From Blastomussa wellsi (lineage: Eukaryota > Cnidaria > Anthozoa > Scleractinia > Plerogyridae), in NCBI GenBank assembly GCA_947652115.1, contig OX393563.1, forward strand, positions 31,184,429 to 31,248,428: DNA of 64,000 bases. The letters are read 5' to 3'. Positions 1 to 11,829 of this stretch are shown here, piece by piece (within the stretch, counting starts at the first letter, position 1; every line of letters starts with the position of its first letter). The notes under the pieces were generated by a model. It was not told where the DNA came from. It saw only the letters and a program-made list of their open reading frames with translations, and made no database searches. Made by a program: the position numbers and the translations under genes.

Positions 1-404
1 GATGACAACTTACCTGATCAATAGGACTCTTGTCAGTTTTGTTGTGGTCAGTAATCATGGGTGACAAATCGCTCCTTAATTCTGGCGTAACATTTCAGCA
101 TTAATTTGTAATTTCACTTGTGAAATTATAAAAATTGCCATGGCAATGTTTGTCGCAAAATTTCTCGATACATGCAATAAACAAGTAAAAAACCCATGAT
201 TGTGAGCGTAATTTGTCACCTATGAAATTAAAAGGTAATCAATTTGTCACATGAAATTTCAGACATCACCATTTGATTACCCATACTAAAATCTGTTTCT
301 GGTCAGCAAAATTTTAGGAACTTTTGTTTCCTGTTTGATTGGTTAGTTTGAACTTATGAATAGTCATTTCCTGATCTGATACTGATTATTGAGATGTTCT
401 GCAG
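1..404. other. TBCA intron, left part
   Basis: AT-rich intron sequence upstream of the first visible TBCA exon, ending in the CTGCAG acceptor at 399-404. I see no gene or clear repeat in it. The TBCA exon coding for the N-terminus must lie left of position 1. Confidence 0.7.
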
Positions 405-510
405 GCTAGCAAAGGAGAAGCAAATGTACGAAAAAGAAGTTGTGGACCAAGGGGCTAAAGTTGAAAAAATGAAGGCAGAGAACAAAGATGAGTATGACAT
501 AAAGAAACAG
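405..510 (+). CDS. TBCA: Tubulin-folding cofactor A, internal coding exon
   Basis: TBCA is a small helical-bundle chaperone that holds beta-tubulin monomers during tubulin heterodimer assembly in the cytosol. This exon starts with one base completing a codon and then encodes 35 residues, among them LAKEKQMYEKEVVDQGAKVE and ENKDEYDIKKQ, matching the conserved KEK-MYEKE and YDIKKQ segments of the family. An acceptor (TTCTGCAG) and donor (CAG/GTTTGT) flank it, and it ends in phase 0. With the two downstream exons it gives 91 residues; the whole family protein is about 105-110 residues, so roughly 20 N-terminal residues are encoded outside the window. Reading frame and splice sites are intact, so I infer a functional gene. 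Confidence 0.93.
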
Positions 511-539
511 GTTTGTTGAGTGAATAAATAAACACTGTT

Positions 540-1378
540 GAGAAACAGAGACAGAAGGGTATTCCAATGACCCCAGTGTCAGAACAACTCATTGGAATAA
601 GAGAAACAGAGACAGAAGCGTATTCCAATGACCCCAGTGTCAGAACAACTCATTGGAATAAGAGAAACAGAGACAGAAGGGCATTCCAATGACCCCAGTG
701 TCAGAACAACTCATTGGAATAAGAAAAACAGAGACAGAAGTGTTTTCCAATGACCCCAGTGCCAGAACAACTCATTGGAATAAGAGAAACAGAGACAGAA
801 GGGTATTCCAATGACCTCAGTGTCCAGTGTCAGAACAACTCATTGGAATAAGAGAAACAGAGACAGAAGGGTATTCCAATGACCCCAGTGCCAGAACAAC
901 TCATTGGAATAAGAGTAACAGAGACAGAAGGGTATTCCAATGACCCCAGTGTCAGAACAACTCATTGGAATAAGAGAAACAGAGACAGAAGGGTATTCCA
1001 ATGACCCCAGTGCCGGAACAACTCATTGGAATAAGAGAAACAGAGACAGAAGGGTATTCCAATGACCCCAGAACAACTCATTGGAATAAGAGAAACAGAG
1101 ACAGAAGGGTATTCCAATGACCCCAGAACAACTCATTGGAATAAGAGAAACAGAGACAGAAGGGTATTCCAATGACCCCAGTGCCAGAACAACTCATTGG
1201 AATAAGAGAAACAGAGACAGAAGGGTATTCCAATGACCCCAGAACAACTCATTGGAATAAGAGAAACAGAGACAGAAGGGTATTCCAATGACCCCAGTGC
1301 CAGAACAACTCATTGGAATAAGAGTAACAGAGACAGAAGGGTATTCCAATGACCCCAGAACAACTCATTGGAATAAGA
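540..1378. repeat. Minisatellite of about 14 hairpin-forming 61-bp units
   Basis: Units of 61 bp, some shortened by about 6 bp, run head to tail in the TBCA intron. Every unit holds TATTCCAATGA and, about 18 bases later, its reverse complement TCATTGGAATA, so each monomer can fold into an 11-bp stem. Units differ by point changes and the presence or absence of a GTGYCA segment. Confidence 0.95.
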
Positions 1379-1831
1379 AATGCTTTACAGCAACCTAATA
1401 AATTAATAAGTTGCTTAATTTACATTCATGTTAAATTAACTTTGTTGTTAGAAATGCAAGATTAAAAATGGTTTCAGCTGTTTCAGCCTGTTTGCAGTGA
1501 AACATTCCCATTCTAAACTCAATCTAAAGACGACCTTGTCGAAGAGTGATCATGACAGTCTGCTATTCTCCTTGAATTTTTTTGTTTCTTTCCAAATTTT
1601 ATGCATCAATTCACATAATATTTATGCTCTCACTAGTACGTATGTTGTGCCTGTTTAAAACAGGTTGTGCAACATGTAATAACTGCATTTTGTTAGCAGC
1701 AAATCATCCATGGTAGATTTGCATAGTTTAACCATCATGCAGTATATCCTTTCAAAAAATAAGCTTAATCAGGTTTACGTTCTCACATGCTGGATAGTGA
1801 AGTATTTATCCAGTGGGACTGTTTTTTACAG

Positions 1832-1918
1832 ATTGAAGTCCTTGAAGAGTCCAAGATCATGATTCCAGACTGTAAAAGACGACTGAAGACAGCATATGGG
1901 GAATTGACAAAGCTTGTA
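1832..1918 (+). CDS. TBCA: Tubulin-folding cofactor A, second visible coding exon
   Basis: 87 bases, phase 0 at both ends, encoding 29 residues that include IEVLEESKIMIPDCKRRL, which matches the ESRMMIPDC(Q/K)RRL core of TBCA. The acceptor is TTTTTTACAG and the donor is GTAAGT. It follows the KKQ end of the previous exon as in other animals. The next intron (1919-7746) is long because of LINE and foldback insertions. Confidence 0.94.
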
Positions 1919-3639
1919 GTAAGTGATCATTGTCCTTCATTAAATTTGGCTTCTAACTAAAGCCAATAATTTCTCTGTTGACATTTCCAAAGCAATATCA
2001 GGTATGCTCATGCCATTAGTATTTATGAGGGAGGTGGGGGAGGTGAGGGGTCAGCTGCAGAGCAAATGCTAGACCTTTTGTATACAATTTATATTCATCT
2101 AGTAGTAATCACACATCAGACAATTGTGTTTGATCTAAGAATTTCTGGAAATTACTGCACATGTTCATATTTACTGCACATACAAAATGATTAATCTGGC
2201 AATATTAAGGGCCTGGGAGTTCTAAAATTAAAAATACATTGTAAATTCAAACAAGCAGGTCATGAAACTATAATATTATTTGCATTTGGCTAGCACAAAA
2301 TTATAAGAACAGTATGTTGCTTTATTTCCCAGATACCCCTACACCCCTACATTCCACTAAACGATTCGGTATTTCATTGAAACAATGAAACAAATCTGAT
2401 TGATGTGTTCCAAAGACTTATTGACTGGTCAGCTTTCGTTTGATACCTTCATGGCCAAGTCATGCTCCGTTTAGGCAGTAGCATTCAAGTTTTCAGTCGA
2501 GACACAGGCAGCCCAAGCTCTCGATTTAAACAGTACAAACAATAAGCAATAGCAGTACAAAAACAAGCAATAGTTAAATTAATTGACAAGAAAAACAGAG
2601 ATACTTTCAAACGTTACATATCGAACTGGAGACCGATCTCTCTTCTTAACGTTGATACCAAAATTGCTAAGGCCATGGCTCTCAGACTCAAAAAGGAGCT
2701 TCCGGATTTGATTAGTGTGGATCAGTGTGCTAATATTAAAGGAAGGAACCGTAGGTGACATACAGCTGTAATGGATTTTACACAATTTTACAACACCCCT
2801 GGTCTATTGCTCACTATCCATTTTGAAAAGGCTTTTGATTCGGTTAGTTGGACATTCCTGACCAAAACACTTCATAAATTTAACTTTGGAGATTCGTTCA
2901 TCCGGTGGGTGAAACTGTTCTACACCAACATTTCTAGTTGTATTATGAACAATGGGTTAGCAACTGCCCATTTTTTAATAGGGAGGGGTGTCAGGCAAGG
3001 AGATCCCTTATCATCCCATTTAGTCCTCAAGACTCTCCTCACTGCCATTACAGAGGATAGAATCACAACAGGTTTACACTTCAATGGGCGAGAATTTACA
3101 CGATAGAAAATCATACGTTTCACTTGACCAGCTACTGTCAAAATTTGGTGACTGTTCTGGACTTGAACAAAATAAAGAGAAAACTGAAGCATACTGGCTA
3201 GGGAGTTTACATCATAACCAGGAATCTCTTGGCATCACAAAAGTCAATCAACCTATTAAAATTCTTGGCATCTTTTTTACTTATGATCAGTGTAAAAGCC
3301 AAGAATTAAACTTTGATCATACATCAAGTCTCTGAGACAAACTCTAAATGGTTGGAGATGGAGGAATCTGACGTTAAAACTTTCGCGTTCCAAATTCATG
3401 TATCATGCATCTCTTATATGTTTTGATAAAGATGTTATAAAAGAAATGAACTCATTAATTTTTAACTTTGTTTGGAATGGTAAATACAAAATCAAAAGGA
3501 CAGCTTTGATTAGTGACTACAAGGATGGCGGCCTTAAAATGATGCCTCACACTGAATCACTAGTCAAAATGCAAACAATCGTGTGTCTAAAACGCTACCT
3601 GGATGAAACCAATAGCCCTTGAAGCTTTTCCTTGATCAT

Positions 3640-4400
3640 TATCTTATGGGAATGGGATCTTCATTCCTCCTCCAAGGGACCATTCATTTTTTATGGGGTA
3701 GGGGGGCTGGTGGGATTTGGTAGATAGTCTCTGTAGCATATGATGCCCCCCCCTCAAAACCGGATATTTTCCCCTGCCCCCCCTCGTAAACCTAAATTTT
3801 TTAAATGACCTCCCCCCCCCCAAAAAAAAAGCAAAAGAAACAAAAAGCAAAACAAAAAGAATGATCAAGTAAAGTTTAACTTATCAAGCTTAACACAAAA
3901 ACTGCAGTTTCAAAAAGTTCTTTTTGAATAACTGTTTTCACCTATGGGACATGTCCTTTGTCAGGAGCTGCCTTTGTATACTGTGACTGTATTTTCAATA
4001 AGTACCCCAGCTAGGGGGGTTTGGGAGCATTCTCCCCAGAGAAAATTTAGAATTTCAGAGCTTCAGAAATGCTATTTTATGCCAATCTGGCAGACATTAT
4101 GTAATATTTGTAGATTCATTTACTGCAATTTAAAGTGAAAATAGTAGAAATAATTTTTAAATATTTACGCGTGCCCTGGCCATGGTAAGCTGTCTTTTCT
4201 TTTGATAAACAAGGTGCTGTTTGTTATTGGGAGTGAACTTTATCAAGTGGTTTTGAGTTGATGATGTTCCATCCATTACAAACAAGGTGCTGTTTGTTAT
4301 TGGGAGTGAACTTTATCAAGTGGTTTTGAGTTGATTATGTTCCATCCATTACAAACTAGGGGGGTTCAGGGGGGCATGCTGGCCCGGGAAAATTTTGATT
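3640..4400. repeat. Low-complexity and short repeat insertion inside the LINE
   Basis: C-rich and A-rich runs (about 3745-3830), then two diverged copies of a sequence of the form AGGGGGGTT-GGGGGCATTCTCCC-GAAAATTT-GAATTT-AGA at about 4011-4075 and 4356-4425. LINE coding resumes just after the second copy. Confidence 0.55.
4209..4354. repeat. 73-bp tandem duplication
   Basis: The sequence starting ACAAGGTGCTGTTTGTTATT at 4209 repeats from 4282 with almost no change. The near identity implies a recent event in otherwise old repeat sequence. Confidence 0.9.
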
Positions 4401-5512
4401 TTAAGAACCTCAGAAATGCAATGTTAGGGCATTTTGGTAGAACAGTTGATGAGGTCCTTGGTATGATTATGTGGAACAACCAACATATCCTACTTAACAA
4501 CCAACCAGTTTTCAGAGAAAAGTTAACAGATTCTGGCCTTGTACAACTACGACACATCTTAACTAATGAACACAAATTGAATAACTGGGAATTTTTTTGG
4601 GCGAGAAACGTCACGTGGAGTGATTTTTTTAACTTATGGGAATTTATAGCGCTTTACCTTCAGACTGGAAAACAATCTTAAAGGAAAAAATTCTTGTGAG
4701 ACGAAAGGGTCGAAAGAAAATATTCCACATGTGATGTCGCTGAACTCCAAATCTATTTATCTGGAAATTGTAAACAAAATACAAACTCCTCCTACTGCCA
4801 AACAAAATTAAACGCTGCATTTGATTACAGCATTTCTCAATCGGATTGGCAAAATATTTACATGCGTCCAAGACATGCTTTTGTTGACACCAGCACCAGA
4901 GCCTTTTTGTGTAAAATCCTAAATCGTATTATGTGCACAAACATTTTTAAAATGAAAATTGTTCCTTCTCCCATGTGCACCCTCTGCCTTGACTTCGAAG
5001 AATCCCTCAAGCGTTTACTCTTTCACTATAGCTATGCACAAAAATTTTGGCTATCAGTAGCGACTTGGCTTAACGAAAACAATATAGACGTCGGGCACCT
5101 TGACTTAAAGGCAATCTTCTTTGGCTTCTTTAGTAACACTCAAAACAACAGACTATTACACATGTAAACCATATTCTTATTTCGGGGAAACAAATCATTT
5201 ACTATTATCGTATTAAAAATATAAAACCATGCTTGGAATTACTGAAAGCCAAACTGCGAAAGACAAAACAAATAGAACTGTACATAACTAAGAAAAATCA
5301 CAAGGCGGGGTTTTCAATAAGGGCCGGCGGCCGGCGAAATTCGCCGTCTACTTTGATTGAAAATTTGCGTCGAATGAGACAATGACAGGAAATTTTTTTT
5401 CTTCAATCACGATGTTTGGATTGGCCAACACTTATTAATTACTAATACAATTATTCAGACTCGGGATCAGAAATTGCGACCGATACGGTCGCCAATGCGA
5501 CTAAAATTTCAT

Positions 5513-5770
5513 CCAAAACAAGACCCACCTACTCAGAAAGAGCACACCGAGCTTTACAAGATCCTCAAGTTTACAGCCAACCAAAAACTCCAAAATTTAC
5601 TAAGAAATATATGGAGTCCGGACAAAGTGTCCGGCAATCCATAGATTTCTTAGTAAGTTTTCAAGTTTTTGAATGGCTATATCTCCTTCAGTATTGGCCT
5701 GATTAACACCAAACTTGCGGATTTTGTAATGCTCGGTGTGCATTTTCTGACTATGTGGGTCTTGTGTTGA
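5513..5770. mobile_element. Foldback MITE
   Basis: Arms beginning AACAAGACCCACC (left) and ending GTGGGTCTTGTGTTG (right) are reverse complements over most of their length, with a centre at about 5615-5645 (GTCCGGAC and GTCCGG). No open frame of note. Flanking GTCGCCA/GCGACTAAA motifs (5480-5510 and 5825-5875) look like an older host repeat. Confidence 0.75.
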
Positions 5771-6304
5771 ATAATCCCATAATAAACGGATTTCGTTACC
5801 AGTCCCCCCCGTATGAAATCGGGCAATGGCGACTGGCGACTAAAAGTTCAGGTTTAGTCGCAAAAATGGTGACTACATTTCTCTGTGTTGACGATGCATA
5901 ATGGCCATTTTCTCAAACATTGTGTCCCTCCATTGTATTGAAAGATGTTTGCTTCGTAATTATTCAAAATAAGAAGAGAAGTCATTTCATCCTTTTACTT
6001 TGCTTCGAAAGTTTCTCTCACATCATAAAATTTGGAAGTTCGAAATCGCCCCATAATGCTTTGCAAACCTTATAGTACATCATGTATGCCTATGGATTGT
6101 GTCTCTTGTGTTGGCAACTTAAACTAGGGTACTTTACGGGTCATGTGCATGCATTGTGTACTTGTCTTTTTATTCTGACAACTTGAGTAAAATGTTGGAC
6201 GTGTTATAATGCCCCAGAATGCAAAAATGCATTTTACTCTTAAAAATTATAAGAATCTCTCATACGCCCCCACCTCAAGGTCATGCCTTTGGCTCGAGGG
6301 TTAC

Positions 6305-6585
6305 AAGGGTTTGTATGGGAATTGCGACAAATGATTCATGGCAGTAGTCATGCGATAAAATTGTCAATAAAAAAGGCTTACTGTACCTTGTTCTGTTTGT
6401 TGTGTGGTTATTTCAAAGGCATTTTAAGCCATTGTTTTAAATTCCTACTCCCCACTCAAAGGACGAAATAACCACACCACAAGCAAGCAGCACACAAATG
6501 GAACAAGGTAAGCCTTTTTATTGACAATTTCATCGCATGACTACTGCCGTGAATCACTTGTCGGAATTCTCATACAAACCCTCAT
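6305..6585. mobile_element. Foldback MITE with arms of about 90 bp
   Basis: The left arm (6308-6400) contains GGCAGTAGTCATGCGATAAA and the right arm (6489-6580) contains its near-exact reverse complement, CATCGCATGACTACTGCC. The roughly 90-bp spacer holds a smaller TGTGGTTATTTC/GAAATAACCACA inverted pair. Confidence 0.85.
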
Positions 6586-7746
6586 AATTTGAAGCCATAT
6601 TAACATATATATGACATATATAACATATTAACATACTAACAGTTCAAATCGTGAGCTTGGCCTGCCTGTGGTCGAGGTAGGTAAAATTTAAGCGGTATGT
6701 TCTCGCAAAATGCGATGCAGATAAAACTTTTTTGTACATAAATAAAGCTTAAAGGACTAGATTTGTAGGCGTAAATTATTTGAATTGTCCGCTTTCAGTT
6801 TCATATCTTCGAACTTGTCCACAAAAGAGTTCATTTGCATTTTTGGTGAGGTGTACCTATTTCCGGACACCTAACGATAGCAAATTAGTTTCTGTTTAAA
6901 ATGCAATCTTGTCAAAGAGTTGAAAGACAAGCGTTTAATTTATAACTCCCTTTCGTAATTTCAACTTACCTGAAATTGAAAAAAAAAAAAAAATACTTGG
7001 CATGTGTTTTTGCAAGTCCAGTCCAGTATTTAATGAATCAGTCGCCAGTTTTCCTTGTCTTGCCATGATACAAATCAAATATGTCGGCTTGAGTGGTTTC
7101 AAAACATTGATGACTTCTTCGCTTAATAATAGAGAGAAAAGCTTTCAATTTCGTACAAAAAGTAATCTTTTAAATTTAATGAGGTTCTTTATTCAACTTT
7201 TATAAGATATAATGTTGCCATGAGCGAGAAGAATGTTCCCAAGGACAGCGGAGTATGTATCTCGTAATGATCGTCCGGAAATAGGGAAACCGGTCCGGAA
7301 ACAGGGCATCCAAATCTACGAACTCTTTCCAAAATTATGAAGAAACCAAAGAGCTTCAGGCGATGAAACATTACGACCTACTTACCAGAAATGGAAGCTA
7401 ACTTGTGGGTGAATTTCAGCTTGTTTGATCGATGTTAAAAGATCTGAGCTCATCTAGTAATTAATACAAAGTGGTCAAAACATTCAGAATTTAGAGATTT
7501 TTTTATTTTGACTTAGACCAATACATAACTTGCTACAAAAGGATTTTATCGGTATTTCCAAATACAGAGCTCATGCTGCAGTTAATATAATTTGTAATGC
7601 CATTATGTCTATTTAATATTTAGCCTGTCAATGTTTGACTTGATAACCCAAATTCTCCCAACGAAAATCGAAGTCCTGAACTCCGTGACAGATTACGTAG
7701 AGAGGATATTGTTGTTGACAAAACTTTACCTCTTTGTTTACTTCAG
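6586..7746. other. TBCA intron, no feature recognised
   Basis: AT-rich intron with short A runs (6978-6992). I found no coding region or clear repeat. It ends with the acceptor CTTCAG at 7741-7746. Confidence 0.6.
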
Positions 7747-7830
7747 GCGGATACAGCAGATGATTTTGGTGAGACCGAGGAACACAAAAACGCCAAGAAA
7801 ATGTTAGAAACAACTGTTCTAGAAGATTAG
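7747..7830 (+). CDS. TBCA: Tubulin-folding cofactor A, last coding exon
   Basis: The exon encodes 27 residues (ADTADDFGETEEHKNAKKML and a short tail) and then TAG at 7828-7830. It corresponds to the acidic C-terminal helix of TBCA (the EEAEEYKEARLVL region). It starts in phase 0 after CTTCAG, matching the previous exon. The C-terminus is variable in the family, so the placement relies on the acidic pattern, the length and the matching phase. Confidence 0.88.
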   Translation, partial: ADTADDFGETEEHKNAKKMLETTVLED

Positions 7831-8175
7831 GATTTTTGTTTATAGTGAAAAACGTATTAAGTCTTTAGTATCAGCAATGTTCAAGTGGCAATGTGCGCAA
7901 AATATTAAATATTATTGTAAGAGGTTGTTTCACGTTAATTACAGTGCTAGTACCCGGAAAACTGTGAACACCTAAACTTTTTCTGAAATGTTCATTATTA
8001 TGCGACCAACCAGATGCAAGATGAAACAGCAAGAATCTGCAGCAAACCACAAACGTAATTAGCTGAATGGTTCAATTAGTCACTAAACAACGTGTTGGCT
8101 TTTTCTTCCACAATTTTACCGTCAACAATACTGATTTTGTTATTGTTCTATTTGAGAGCTTATACATTAGGAGAA

Positions 8176-8181
8176 AATAAA
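8176..8181 (+). terminator. Candidate TBCA polyadenylation signal
   Basis: AATAAA lies about 345 bases past the TBCA stop codon, the first perfect copy on this strand that I found downstream of it. Not tested against transcripts. Confidence 0.35.
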
Positions 8182-8469
8182 GTCTTAGAACAATATTTCG
8201 ATGAAAAGAGAAACAAACACAGTCAGACACAGCCAGAATGTAGCGTGCCAGAGTGCTACTCAAATTATAAACGAATGCAGCATCAATTAGTAAAATATCA
8301 ATCATGATTACATGATTTGCTTATGCATAAGCTCAGAATAACGCGAGAGAGTATGGCCACATCAGCTCTGCTTGTTTCCATGCGGGTCCTCTATCCAGGT
8401 CGAATTGGAATTTCTTTGAAGGGAGGAAAACCGGAGAACCAGGAGAAAAACCCTCAGAGTGAGGATTGA

Positions 8470-10457
8470 ACCAACAACAAACTCAACCACATATGGCACC
8501 GAGCAGGAATCAAACCCAACAAACTCAACCACATATGGCACCGGGCAGGAATCAAACCCAACAAACTCAACCCACGTATGGCACCGAGCAGGAATCACAC
8601 CCAACAAACTCAACCACGTATGGCACCGAGCAGGAATCAAACCCAACAAACTCAACCCACATATGGCACCGAGCAGGAATCAAACCCAACAAACTCAACC
8701 CACATATGGCACCGAGCAGGAATCAAACCCAACAAACTCAACCCACATATGGCACCAGGCAGGAATCAAACCCAACAAACTCAACCCACATATGGCACCG
8801 TGCAGGAATCAAACCCAACAAACTCAACCCACATATGGCACCGGGCAGGAATCAAACCCAACAAACTCAACCCACATATGGCACCGGGCAGGAATCAAAC
8901 CCAACAAACTCAACCCACATATGGCACCAGGCAGGAATCACACCCAACAAACTCAACCCACATATGGCACTGGGCAGGAATCAAACCCAACAAACTCAAC
9001 CACGTATGGCACCGGGCAGGAATCAAACCCAACAAACTCAACCCACATATGGCACCGGGCAGGAATCAAACCCAACAAACTGAACCCACATATGGCACCG
9101 AGCAGGAATCAAACCCAACAAACTCAACCCACATATGGCACCGAGCAGGAATCACACCCAACAAACTCAACCCACATATGGCACCGAGCAGGAATCAAAC
9201 CCAACAAACTCGACCCACATATGGCACCGGGCAGGAATCAAACCCAACAAACTCAACCACATATGGCACCGTGCAGGAATCAAACCCAACAAACTCAACC
9301 ACGTATGGCACCGAGCAGGAATCAAACCCAACAAACTCAACCACGTATGGCACCGGGCAGGAATCAAACCCAACAAACTCAACCACATATGACACCGAGC
9401 AGGAATCAAACCCAACAAACTCAACCACGTATGGCACCGGGCAGGAATCAAACCCAACAAACTCAACCCACATACGGCACCGGGCAGGAATCAAACCCAA
9501 CAAACTCAACCGCATATGGCACCGGGCAGGAATCAAACCCAACAAACTCAACCCACATATGGCACCGAGCAGGAATCAAACCCAACAAACTCAACCACGT
9601 ATGGCACCGGGCAGGAATCAAACCCAACAAACTCAACCCACATATGGCACCGGGCAGGAATCAAACCCAACAAACTCAACCACATATGGCACTGGGCAGG
9701 AATCAAACCCAACAAACTCAACCCACATATGGCACCGGGCAGGAATCAAACCCAACAAACTCAACCCACATATGGCACTGAGCAGGAATCAAACCCAACA
9801 AACTCAACCCACATATGGCACCGAGCAGGAATCAAACCCAACAAACTCAACCCACGTATGGCACCGAGCAGGAATCAAACCCAACAAACTCAACCCACAT
9901 ATGGCACCGGGCAGGAATCAAACCCAACAAACTCAACCCACATATGGCACCGAGCAGGAATCAAACCCAACAAACTCAACCCACATATGGCACCGAGCAG
10001 GAATCAAACCCAACAAACTCAACCCACATATGGCACCGGGCAGGAATCAAACCCAACAAACTCGACCCACATATGGCACCGGGCAGGAATCAAACCCAAC
10101 AAACTCGACCACATATGGCACCGGGCAGGAATCAAACCCAACAAACTCAACCACATATGGCACCGGGCAGGAATCAAACCCAACAAACTCAACCCACATA
10201 TGGCACCGGGCAGGAATCAAACCCAACAAACTCAACCCACATATGGCACCGGGCAGGAATCAAACCCAACAAACTCAACCCACATATGGCACCGGGCAGG
10301 AATCAAACCCAACAAACTCAACCCACATATGGCACCGGGCAGGAATCAAACCCAACAAACTCAACCCACATATGGCACCGGGCAGGAATCAAACCCAACA
10401 AACTCAACCCACATATGGCACCGGGCAGGAATCAAACCCAACAAACTCAACCCACAT
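8470..10457. repeat. 43-bp minisatellite derived from a tRNA-SINE segment, about 46 units
   Basis: Units of 42-43 bp (start GGCACCGGGCAGGAATCAAA, then CCCAACAAACTCAACCCACA, TAT) run for 2 kb. The flank at 8400-8490 (GGAAAACCGGAGAACC, then AGAAAAACCCTC) and the unit itself match the SINE at 45890-46091. Each unit on the - strand keeps GGTTTGATTCC, one base away from the Pol III B-box consensus GGTTCGANTCC. Both strands carry long open frames only because the unit lacks stop codons; I do not call a gene. Confidence 0.93.
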
Positions 10458-11035
10458 GGATATTAGGGACGGTTCATTATTTACGGGGATGACCGGGTCG
10501 GATAATTTATATTTATATATGTGTCTGCTAATCACCCTTACTTGCAGCCCGAAGGCTGAATTGCGAAGGGCGCAGCTCAATAGGATCGGCCGAATGCATG
10601 TGAAAGGCGTCTCTGCCAGCCGCCAAACAGTCATGTATGATCCCGGAGCACAGCAACCAAGCCAGATGTTTTTTACTGGGGTAAAGGCCAGACCACAGCA
10701 CCAGGAACTCCGTGCCCTACTCTAAGGGTTCGTACAAGTCATGGAAAACCGGGAATGTCATGGAATTTTAGAATTTCATTTTCCAGGCCTGGAAAGTCAT
10801 GGAATTTGAGTATGGGTCATGGAAAGTCATGGAAAATTATGTTTATTAAAAACGTACAAAATCAGTTCGGTTTTCTCGTGAAGAAAATAGTAAAAACGTA
10901 CCCAAAATGCAAGATGATTTCCTAGAAAATGCTCAAATTTAGGTCATGGAAAACTTTAAAAAGTCACGGAAAAGGTCATGGAAAGTCATGGAATTTCAAA
11001 AGCTCGAGAGAGTACGAAACCTGACTAACCCTTTA

Positions 11036-11074
<39 letters not shown>

Positions 11075-11082
11075 ACAACAAG

Positions 11083-11113
<31 letters not shown>

Positions 11114-11313
11114 TAACCGTTTGCTGATGCTATTTGAAGTAACTATTCTTTTTTCTAATGCCCGTTACACTATCACGTAAGAATTTCAAAGCCCGTCCTG
11201 ATTTATTTTAAATTTTTCAAAGCCCGGTCAGTGTAATTAATATTTAATTTGACGTAGAATATATGACACGGCAGCAGTCGTTTTATGTATTACAACATGA
11301 TTTGTTTATTTAG
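10458..11313. other. Intergenic repeats between TBCA and SCAPER
   Basis: After the minisatellite comes a 250-bp unassigned stretch, then about 10735-11010 with many GTCATGGAAA-type short repeats on the + strand, then 11040-11100 with a TGGGTTCTTTAACGTCCCAC motif that reads like a dispersed repeat. No coding region recognised. Confidence 0.55.
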
Positions 11314-11829
11314 AAGTAAAAAACGTTCTCTGGTTTAAAAATTTTTTTTTTTAAAAAAATGAGCTTTCGGCTATTATACTGTAGCCTTTAACGAATATAA
11401 AAATTAAGCGCGTGAAAGGAAATATATTCAGAAGAGGGTGTGAAAAAAATTTTGGAAGTAAGAATACAATAGAAGCGTGAAAAGCTAAAAAAATGAACAT
11501 GCAAATGAAATGAAATTACAATAAAATAGAACATTGTCTTGGTAACGGTTTGGAATTATTGTCTGACAGTTATGGCAGTATGCCAAGATTCAAGTGTTCT
11601 TCGAACACGGTAATTGCCTTTGTCAATCACGGTAGCGCCATCAAAGTTAATTGAGTGATCGTTTTGCCACGCATGGTTGACAATATGCGAGCCTCTCGTA
11701 TCATTTTTTTAAAGATTTTTTTGATGTTCCATTCTTCGGGTTTTAAAACACGGATGATCTGCCAGTTTCTCCTACGTAACTCAAACAGCAGTCAAAGCAC
11801 GGAATTTTTTTAGACAACATTGCATTGTA

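Larger units (their letters stand above)
2577..5310 (+). mobile_element. Broken non-LTR retrotransposon (L1/Tx1-like reverse transcriptase)
   Basis: Several collinear + strand segments give LINE reverse transcriptase motifs: NWRPISLLNVDTKIAKA (about 2625-2675), FEKAFDSVSW and GVRQGDPLSS (2820-3020), GLEQNKEKTEAYWLGS (about 3160-3210), then the downstream region (3398-3622) and a C-terminal cysteine-bearing segment (4862-5167, MCTLCLDFEESLKRLLFH). The YADD catalytic stretch is missing between about 3100 and 3130. Stops, frameshifts and a roughly 700-bp repeat-rich insertion near 3640-4330 break it. It is a dead copy in a TBCA intron. The L1/Tx1 assignment rests on motif style only. Confidence 0.8.

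Noticed and set aside
8459..10725. Open frames of 440, 715, 316 and 225 codons on the + strand and several on the - strand
   Set aside because: They are readings of a stop-free 43-bp tandem repeat in several frames at once; no start context, domain or splice evidence supports a protein.
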